A stretch of DNA of 49,523 nucleotides from the NCBI RefSeq assembly GCF_004345705.1, contig NZ_SLWV01000026.1, positions 1-49,523 of the forward strand, given 5' to 3'. Shown one piece after another: positions 35,063 to 41,055 of the stretch. The position numbers were made by a program, and so were the translations under genes. This stretch comes from Marinisporobacter balticus (GTDB lineage: Bacteria; Bacillota; Clostridia; Peptostreptococcales; Thermotaleaceae). The notes beneath the pieces are model-generated. The model was given only the letters and a program-made list of their open reading frames with translations, was not told the DNA's origin and did no database searches. Each line of letters opens with the position of its first letter. Position 1 is the stretch's first letter.

Positions 35063-35200
35063 ATTTTTATGCTGTAAAGAGGTGGTGTGGGTATCTATTC
35101 ATAAAACTGCTTAAGATGATTTTCTATTTGTAAATTATGCAAAAGGTCTTTCACATCATCCTATGCAGCAGTATTATAAAAATAGAAGGGAGAGAAAAAA

Positions 35201-35692
35201 ATGAGTATTTGGAATGGAGTAAAACACAAAGAGATTTTTTAGTACTTTGAAGAAATTTCCGCTATTCCAAGGGGGTCAGGAAATGAGGATGAGATATTTT
35301 TCTATAATGAAATAAGAAGTTCTGTTATTAGTCTGAAGCTCAACATTTTCAACCAGGTCAGGACAATTGCCGGGAAACTTGGCGGAAGCGTAGAAGTCGA
35401 TTCAGACTATCCTGAGTGGACCTATAATCCGCATTCAAAACTGAGGTCTGTTTGTTTTGAAGTATATAAAAGGATGTATGGTAAGGAAGCTGAAATATTA
35501 GCGATGCATGCCGGACTGGAATGCGGCGTTTTTATGAGTAAAATAAAGGAACTGGATGCTATTTCTCTTGCCCCGAATCTGTTCGATGTACATACTCCAG
35601 ATGAACATTTAAGCATTTCTTCAGCCGAGAGGGTATGGGAGTTCCTGCTTGAGATACTTAAAGAGATGAAATATATGAATTGTACTAAGTAA
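35201..35692 (+). pseudogene. Collapsed PepD-type (Xaa-His) dipeptidase gene
   Basis: One reading frame holds the N-terminus of a cytosolic dipeptidase (MSIWNGVKHKEIF, stop, YFEEISAIPRGSGNE) fused directly to its C-terminus (EIRSSVISLKLNIFNQVR and HAGLECGVFMSKIKELDAI). Full-length PepD proteins have about 480 residues; about 300 are missing here, including most metal ligands. A TAG replaces codon 14. A good AGAAGGGAG site precedes the ATG. It is dead but recently so, since the remaining frame is clean. Confidence 0.85.
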
Positions 35693-35736
35693 TTTACATT
35701 CTGAAGAATAACCTTTGTATGGTAAATACAGTAGTC

Positions 35737-35759
35737 AGGTTTATCATGTTGATAAACCT
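35737..35759. repeat. Perfect hairpin before the transposon
   Basis: AGGTTTATCA (35737-35746) and TGATAAACCT (35750-35759) with a 3-base loop. No T-run. Possibly a terminator-like element or an IS scar. Confidence 0.5.
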
Positions 35760-35838
35760 ACGAACCGCCAAACGTATTTCATATAGTGACTTATATATTA
35801 ATGTATCGGGTACAGAGGATAAGAGGTTATTTCGGATA

Positions 35839-35897
35839 GGGGTAGTACCAGCGAAGCTGTCACCAGGGGCAAAGTAGCTTACATAAAATGTAAAAAT
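35839..35897 (+). repeat. Left terminal inverted repeat of the transposon (59 bp)
   Basis: It starts GGGGTAGTACCAGCG and matches the complement of 44054-44112 at all 59 positions. Tn3-family ends are usually about 38 bp, so this is long. Confidence 0.9.
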
Positions 35898-35903
35898 CTA
35901 AAT

Positions 35904-36737
35904 TTATAACAAATTAGCCTTCTCCTTCATTTTTTCCTTAGAAGGATTCGTATAAAGCAAAGTTGTATGAATATTGCTATGACCTGCTTGATTAGCTACC
36001 TCATGGACTGAATATCCACTCTCCAAGGCATGAGTACACCAAAAGTGTCTTAGCTTATGGGGAGTTATTTTATTGCTGAATTTATTAAATACTTGATTGA
36101 TCCTACTTCGATTTAATCTTTCGCTTTGCCTACTATTGAATAAATAGTTTCCATGCTCTACTCTCTCACTAAGATATGACTTTAAAGCATTTACTATTTT
36201 TTCACCAATATATACAAGCCTTTCTTTATCTCCTTTCCCACTTCTAATAATCATTTCTCTTGCTGTCAAATTTACATCTTCTATTTTTAAGTTCAAAGCT
36301 TCAGATATTCTAAGTCCTGAGTAAGTTAGTAGCGTAACGATGGCATAATCTCTTTTATATCCTTTCTCTAATATAGTTTGCCTAAAATTTTCTACATCCT
36401 TTTTACTAATATCCGTAGGACTAGCTCCGGTGGATTGGATCTTTATGTGATCTTTCTTTAAGACAACAATATTGTCTTGAATATTTGCATCTACCAAGAA
36501 TTCATTAAATTTAATAAGCGCTGCTAGTTTAGCATTAATAGTTCTAGCAGAATCTGTCTTTATATTTTTCAAATAACTCTTATAATCTAAAACATTTTCC
36601 CTGTATAATTGCTGAAATCTCACTTCGAAGGATTCCATAAACCAATTTAAATAAAGATTCATATGCCTTAGATAACTTTTAATGGTGTTTTCACTTCTAC
36701 CATCTTTCCTTAAATATTCTTCAAATGAATTTAACAT
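35904..36737 (-). CDS. TnpI-like tyrosine recombinase (transposon resolvase)
   Basis: A 277-residue XerC/D-type integrase. The N-terminal SAM-like domain covers about 1-95 and the catalytic domain follows with Arg in TYSGLRISEALNL, HKLRHFWCTHAL (HxxR), the GHSNIHTT histidine and the nucleophile Tyr in LLYTNPS. In Tn4430-like Tn3 elements such a recombinase resolves cointegrates at a site beside its gene, and palindromes fitting that role lie directly upstream. It ends six bases inside the left terminal repeat. Confidence 0.9.
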   Translation of the reverse strand: MLNSFEEYLRKDGRSENTIKSYLRHMNLYLNWFMESFEVRFQQLYRENVLDYKSYLKNIKTDSARTINAKLAALIKFNEFLVDANIQDNIVVLKKDHIKIQSTGASPTDISKKDVENFRQTILEKGYKRDYAIVTLLTYSGLRISEALNLKIEDVNLTAREMIIRSGKGDKERLVYIGEKIVNALKSYLSERVEHGNYLFNSRQSERLNRSRINQVFNKFSNKITPHKLRHFWCTHALESGYSVHEVANQAGHSNIHTTLLYTNPSKEKMKEKANLL

Positions 36738-36753
36738 AAATACCTCCCATAAA

Positions 36754-36856
36754 TTATGTTTAACATAAAAACGCCCATTTCGATTAAATTATGTAGAACT
36801 TAATACCTAAATTATAGCATAATCCACCCTTTAGTTAAACATAAGTTATCTTATGT
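36754..36856. promoter_or_regulatory. Candidate internal resolution site of the tyrosine recombinase
   Basis: TTATGTTTAACATAA (36754-36768) is a 15-base palindrome. ACATAAG-TTAT-CTTATGT (36839-36856) is an 18-base palindrome with a 4-base core. Further ATTATGT copies lie at 36788 and beside the start codon (36734). Recurrent ACATAA/TTATGT arms around a short spacer, next to the recombinase gene, are what a TnpI-type site with core and accessory repeats should look like. The recombinase promoter must also lie here. Confidence 0.6.
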
Positions 36857-36979
36857 GGAGTATAATGATGTTTGTTCGTTTTTTGACAAAAACATATTTA
36901 ATTCATAAATAAATTTCAGCTACCGTGTAGATATATTCTGAATTAGCAAATTTTTACAAAACAAGTCAAAAAATACCCG

Positions 36980-37007
36980 TTTACAAATTCACCCTTAAAT
37001 TCGCTTA
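36980..37007 (+). promoter_or_regulatory. Promoter motif of the sigma-factor gene (autoregulation candidate)
   Basis: TTTACA (36980-36985), 10 bases, then TAAATTCGCTTA (36996-37007), 44 bases before the sigma-factor start. The identical two-part motif with identical spacing stands before the amidase gene (37887-37914). TTTACA is the -35 element known for UviA/TcdR/BotR-type sigma factors. Confidence 0.7.
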
Positions 37008-37051
37008 AGTTTATTGTAGCTTGACAGATTTTTCACAAAAGGGGGATTATT

Positions 37052-37735
37052 ATGGAACTATATGCCTTAATCGAAGCGGCTCAAAAAGAAAATAAGGAAT
37101 CTACTGCTAATATATTTTCTCATTTTCATCCAACCATAAAAAAACTTAGCAAAGGGCTTCATTATGAAGAAGCAGAAACAGATATGATTATACTTTTCTT
37201 AGAATTGATAAAGAACATAAATATTGAAAATTTTTACGATGCTGATGATAAACAAATTGCTAGTTTTATACATAAGTATTTAAGAAATAGATCATTAGAT
37301 TTATTTAGAAAATATGAATTAAGACATACGCCTTGGATTGAAATGAATTATGACATATTAAGTGATGAAAACACACCAGATATAGAAAGTACAGTTTTTA
37401 TATCTATGTTACTAAACGCTTTAATTCCACTTCAACGGCAAGTTATTCTTAGAAAGTTCATATATGGATTTTCAGACGCTGAAATAGCAAAGCAATTAGG
37501 CGTATCTAGACAAGCTATTAATAGAATTAAAAATAGAGCTTTAGATAATTTGAAAAAGATATTAATAAAAGATGGAGGTGAAATAGTTGGAAGAAAAGAT
37601 AATAGAACTTGCCTCCAGTCAAGGTATATGGACAGTACTAACAGTAGCACTAATATTTTATATTCTCAAGAACCAAGAGAAAAGAGATCTGCGCCAAGAA
37701 GAACGAGAAGTAAAGTATCAAACCATTATATCTAA
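37052..37735 (+). CDS. UviA/TcdR-like (group 5) RNA polymerase sigma factor
   Basis: A 227-residue protein. A region-2-like helical part (about 20-90, FIHKYLRNRSLDLFRKYEL) is followed by region 4 with IPLQRQVILRKFIYGFSDAEIAKQLGVSRQAINRIKNRA cut here into IPLQRQVILRKF and AEIAKQLGVSRQAINRIK. Size and gene order before a UviB-like holin match the UviA/UviB pair of clostridial bacteriocin plasmids. Start behind AAAAGGGGG. The last 49 codons overlap the holin gene in another frame, an unusually long overlap that suggests a lost stop codon. It probably drives its own gene and the amidase through the shared TTTACA motif. Confidence 0.8.
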   Translation: MELYALIEAAQKENKESTANIFSHFHPTIKKLSKGLHYEEAETDMIILFLELIKNINIENFYDADDKQIASFIHKYLRNRSLDLFRKYELRHTPWIEMNYDILSDENTPDIESTVFISMLLNALIPLQRQVILRKFIYGFSDAEIAKQLGVSRQAINRIKNRALDNLKKILIKDGGEIVGRKDNRTCLQSRYMDSTNSSTNILYSQEPREKRSAPRRTRSKVSNHYI

Positions 37736-37820
37736 TTTAACAGAAAATTTAAATATTATTGAAGATGTAAAAGAAGATGTAGAAGAAATAAAAAATTATG
37801 TGTTCAAAAAAGAAGCTTGA
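37587..37820 (+). CDS. BhlA/UviB-family holin-like protein
   Basis: A 77-residue protein with one N-terminal membrane segment (GIWTVLTVALIFYIL, about 14-28), then a charged coiled-coil tail (EKRDLRQEEREVKYQ), the pattern of BhlA/UviB bacteriocin-release peptides. It starts at TTG 37587 behind GGAGGTG. It overlaps the sigma-factor frame by 149 bases. Together with the amidase downstream it forms a plausible membrane-permeabilising and wall-cutting pair. Confidence 0.85.
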   Translation: MEEKIIELASSQGIWTVLTVALIFYILKNQEKRDLRQEEREVKYQTIISNLTENLNIIEDVKEDVEEIKNYVFKKEA

Positions 37821-37886
37821 ACACTTGAAATTCCATTGTTTTAGGAAATTTCAAAAAACTTTCTTGAAAAAAATTCAAATTACAGG

Positions 37887-37914
37887 TTTACATTTTGGGT
37901 ACTAAATTCGCTTA
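37887..37914 (+). promoter_or_regulatory. Sigma-factor-dependent promoter of the amidase gene (candidate)
   Basis: TTTACA (37887-37892), 10 bases, then TAAATTCGCTTA (37903-37914): both blocks and the spacing are the same as at 36980-37007, while the 10 spacer bases differ. The motif lies 57 bases before the amidase start. Confidence 0.7.
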
Positions 37915-37971
37915 TATATAGTGAGAAGTAAATAACCGGTTAAAAATTCTCAAGATATATTTTTAAGGTGT

Positions 37972-38568
37972 GTGAGCAGGATGAAGATTATAGAAACAAA
38001 CTTAACATTTAAAAAGGATGGCGCCAACGAAATCAATTCTGATTTCCGTTGCTTAAATGATCTTAAAAAAATGAATAAGACTTCTATGATCATTATTCAT
38101 CATGCAGCACATAGTAGTGCGACTGTAGATGATGTACATAGGTGGCATAAAGAAGAAGGATTCCGTGGATTTGGTTATCACTTTTTAATAACAAAGGATG
38201 GACAAATCTACAGGGGCAGGCCTGAAAACACCATAGGAGCTCATTGTAAAGGCTACAATCAAAGTTCTTTAGGTATATGCCTACAAGGTAACTTTGAAGT
38301 AGAAAAAGTAAATAAGATCCAATTAGAAGCTCTTATACAACTATGCCAGTACCTATGTAACAAATACGGTATAAACACTATAAAAGGCCATAGGGAATTA
38401 AGATCAACAACGTGTCCTGGACAAAACTTTCCGTTAGTGGAGGTTAAAAATACAGTACTAAGTAACTTAGGTAGCGATCGTAACTTTGATACTTATACTG
38501 TGAAGGAAAGAGATACGCTATGGTCTATCGCAAAATCATTTAACATGTCAGTTGATAAACTGATGTAG
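37972..38568 (+). CDS. N-acetylmuramoyl-L-alanine amidase with truncated LysM tail
   Basis: A 198-residue endolysin-type enzyme (or 195 residues if the ATG at 37981 is used). An amidase_2 domain covers about 30-165, with zinc-ligand motifs IIHHAAHS and GHRELRSTTCPGQNFP. It would cut the bond between muramic acid and the peptide stem. The tail YTVKERDTLWSIAKSFNMS is the start of a LysM wall-binding domain, cut by a TAG; the same frame continues LNEM, stop, DSLIYQNQS, so the missing half is still readable. There is no signal peptide, so release would need the holin-like protein. Confidence 0.9.
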   Translation: MSRMKIIETNLTFKKDGANEINSDFRCLNDLKKMNKTSMIIIHHAAHSSATVDDVHRWHKEEGFRGFGYHFLITKDGQIYRGRPENTIGAHCKGYNQSSLGICLQGNFEVEKVNKIQLEALIQLCQYLCNKYGINTIKGHRELRSTTCPGQNFPLVEVKNTVLSNLGSDRNFDTYTVKERDTLWSIAKSFNMSVDKLM

Positions 38569-38648
38569 TTGAATGAAATGTAAGATAGTTTAATTTATCA
38601 AAATCAAAGTATTAAAAATTATTTTAAAAATAAAAGGGGGATAATTTT

Positions 38649-39032
38649 ATGCCAAGGAAAACAACTATAGATACTGTAGGACGTCAAGAAATTCACGCTT
38701 TTCTAAAAGAGCTTAAAAGAGCTCAAGACCAATCAGATTCAATTTCAAAAGGAATGACAATAATTGGAGGTGTTAGTTTACTCGTAGGATTTGTTAATCC
38801 AATTATTGGAACTGCTTTGGGTGCATTTTCTACATATCATAGCAATAAAATAAGTAATTTAGCAGGAATGTGTAGAGCCTACGAAAGACAATTTGAAACG
38901 TATAAAGACTATATACAAGATGGTATTTGTGAATCAATTACAATTACTATTGAATGGGAATCTGTTTCTGGTAACGGTTATAATGGATGGGTCCCTAGAA
39001 AACTTCCAACTGGACAAATAAACCAACATTAA
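38649..39032 (+). CDS. Small protein with a hydrophobic hairpin, unknown function
   Basis: A 127-residue protein I do not recognise. A basic helical N-terminus (about 1-35) is followed by a glycine-rich hydrophobic stretch (GMTIIGGVSLLVGFVNPIIG, continuing to about residue 68) that could form a membrane hairpin, then a soluble C-terminus ending in WVPRKLPTGQ. It lies directly behind the amidase with a strong AAAGGGGG site and before the module terminator. By position it could be the cargo or the immunity protein of a bacteriocin-like release system (speculative). Confidence 0.6.
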   Translation: MPRKTTIDTVGRQEIHAFLKELKRAQDQSDSISKGMTIIGGVSLLVGFVNPIIGTALGAFSTYHSNKISNLAGMCRAYERQFETYKDYIQDGICESITITIEWESVSGNGYNGWVPRKLPTGQINQH

Positions 39033-39057
39033 TATAAAACAATTATGTTAGTGTAAA

Positions 39058-39100
39058 ACAAATAGTGTTTACCTAATGGTGAGCACTATTTGTTATTCTC
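39058..39100 (+). terminator. Terminator of the lysis module
   Basis: ACAAATAGTG (39058-39067) pairs with CACTATTTGT (39084-39093), followed by TATTCTC. It separates the plus-strand module from the convergent WG-repeat gene. 39101-39282 contains no gene. Confidence 0.6.
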
Positions 39101-39282
39101 ATATTAACATCCCCCCAGTCTAAGGAGGGAATGAAAATCAAACAATATATTTGCACCTTATTGTATTATAAAATAGGGGATTTTTCCCCATATTATTGAC
39201 TTGTTACTTTACATTGAGATTGTTTGAACTTTATATTAAAGTTCTGAGTATTACCCCTATTTTATTAGTAAATCCACTAGAG

Positions 39283-40797
39283 TTATAAAATTTTTTTTCC
39301 CGCTTTATTTATATATCCCCATTTACCATTGATTTTTACAGGAATTAGACCTTCTGAACAAAATTTTACTTCATCAAATTTTGCTTCTATAATTAATTTG
39401 CCTTTTTTATCAATAAATCCCCATTTATTATCAATTTTTACATTTGCGAATCCTTCTGAAAATACTCCTATTTTATCATACTTAGGTTTTATTATAAGCT
39501 TACCGTGTGTATCTATATATCCATATTTGCCATTTAATTTTACGCTGATATATTCTTCTGAAATATGACCTTTGAATTCATCAAACTGTGGTTCTAGAAT
39601 AATTTTTCCATATTTATTTATCAATCCATATTTATTGTCTAATTTGATTCTTCCAATATCATTCCAAAATAAAATCTCATCATATTTAGGCGCTATGACT
39701 ATTTTTCCTTTTTTATCTATATAGCCGTATTTGGAATCAATCATTACCTTTGCCGAGGTCTCATCAAAATTATTTATTTGGTCATATTTGGGTTCAATTA
39801 TGATCTTACCTTTTTTATCTATATATCCCCACTTACACCCCCATTTATAGTTATAATATACTTGTGCAATTCCATCTTGGAAATTATGACCTTTAATAAA
39901 CTTTGGTTCTATCACGATTTTTCCTGTATTATCTATATATCCTTCTTTATGCCCCAATTTATCCTTTATCCTTACTTTGGCAAGCCCTTCTGAAAAAACA
40001 AAATCAGAATCAAACTTTGGTTTTATAATCATGTTTCCTTTTTTATCGATGCATCCCCATTTACCATTGATTTTTACAGAAGCAAATTCTTCGTGAAAAT
40101 CAATGATTTCATCGTATTTAGGCACTATAATCAATTTATCTTTTTTATCGATAACACCCCATTTACCATTGATTTTTACAGAAGCAAGCCCTTCATGAAA
40201 TCCATAAGTGTTATCATATTTGGGCTCTACAATTATTTTTCCTGTTTTATTAATAAAACCCCATTTACCATTCATTTTTATTTTGCCAAATTCTTCACTA
40301 AAAAACATGTCCGCAGTACTATATATTAAGGGTATAATTAATTTTCCTTTCTTATCTATATATCCGTATTTTCCATTTAATTTTACTCTTGCAATATCCG
40401 TTTTAAAAAAACTTGCTATTTCATCATACATGGGTTCTACTATTAGTTTACCTTTTCTATCTATAAGTCCATATTTACCTTTTGATTTTACTTGTAAGTA
40501 TTCTCCTGAGAAAAAAATTACTTCATCAAATTGAGGATCTAAAACTACTTTACCATTTTTATTTATTAATCCATATTTACCATCTATTTTAACGGCTGCA
40601 AGTCCATGCAAAAAAGTCTTAGCATCTTCATATTTATATTTATTGAATGTACTTTTATATATGGTTAAAATTATCAATATAGTCGTAATAAACCCTATTA
40701 TTATATAATATTTTTTCCCATAATTCACAAGTTTCACCGTCCTTAATTTTGTATGGATTTTCTGTAGGTAGCTGTGGAGTATTCCCAACATCTCCAT
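39283..40797 (-). CDS. WG-repeat membrane-anchored protein
   Basis: A 504-residue protein. It has one N-terminal membrane segment (about 30-48) then about a dozen or more tandem repeats of about 30-35 residues with the pattern VKINGKWGFIDKKGKLIIxPKYDEI, the WG beta-repeat. The repeats probably form a beta-propeller or solenoid exposed outside the cell. Function is unknown. It is transcribed against the lysis module and away from the transposase, as a second passenger unit of the transposon. Confidence 0.88.
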   Translation of the reverse strand: MEMLGILHSYLQKIHTKLRTVKLVNYGKKYYIIIGFITTILIILTIYKSTFNKYKYEDAKTFLHGLAAVKIDGKYGLINKNGKVVLDPQFDEVIFFSGEYLQVKSKGKYGLIDRKGKLIVEPMYDEIASFFKTDIARVKLNGKYGYIDKKGKLIIPLIYSTADMFFSEEFGKIKMNGKWGFINKTGKIIVEPKYDNTYGFHEGLASVKINGKWGVIDKKDKLIIVPKYDEIIDFHEEFASVKINGKWGCIDKKGNMIIKPKFDSDFVFSEGLAKVRIKDKLGHKEGYIDNTGKIVIEPKFIKGHNFQDGIAQVYYNYKWGCKWGYIDKKGKIIIEPKYDQINNFDETSAKVMIDSKYGYIDKKGKIVIAPKYDEILFWNDIGRIKLDNKYGLINKYGKIILEPQFDEFKGHISEEYISVKLNGKYGYIDTHGKLIIKPKYDKIGVFSEGFANVKIDNKWGFIDKKGKLIIEAKFDEVKFCSEGLIPVKINGKWGYINKAGKKIL

Positions 40798-41055
40798 TGC
40801 TACCTAAATTATCTTCGTCTTGGTTATGACCTTACTCAATGCAATTCCCATGAGTGAATAAAACATATTCTGTGAGTTCTTCTATGCTGTTTTATCCATT
40901 ACCCATTAGTTTAGCGAATAATCAATATCTAATTATATCACAAACCCATTCCAGTTATTAACATATTTTCAAATTTAAAAGGTATATTCATCCTGTCGGA
41001 AAAAGCCGAAAACATTATAAATACCAAACTATAATAGGCTAAGGGGAGATGCTTT

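Noticed and set aside
40908..40925. TTTAGCGAATAA, similar to the complement of the sigma-factor motif
   Set aside because: No TTTACA element at the required distance, so it does not fit the two-part motif.
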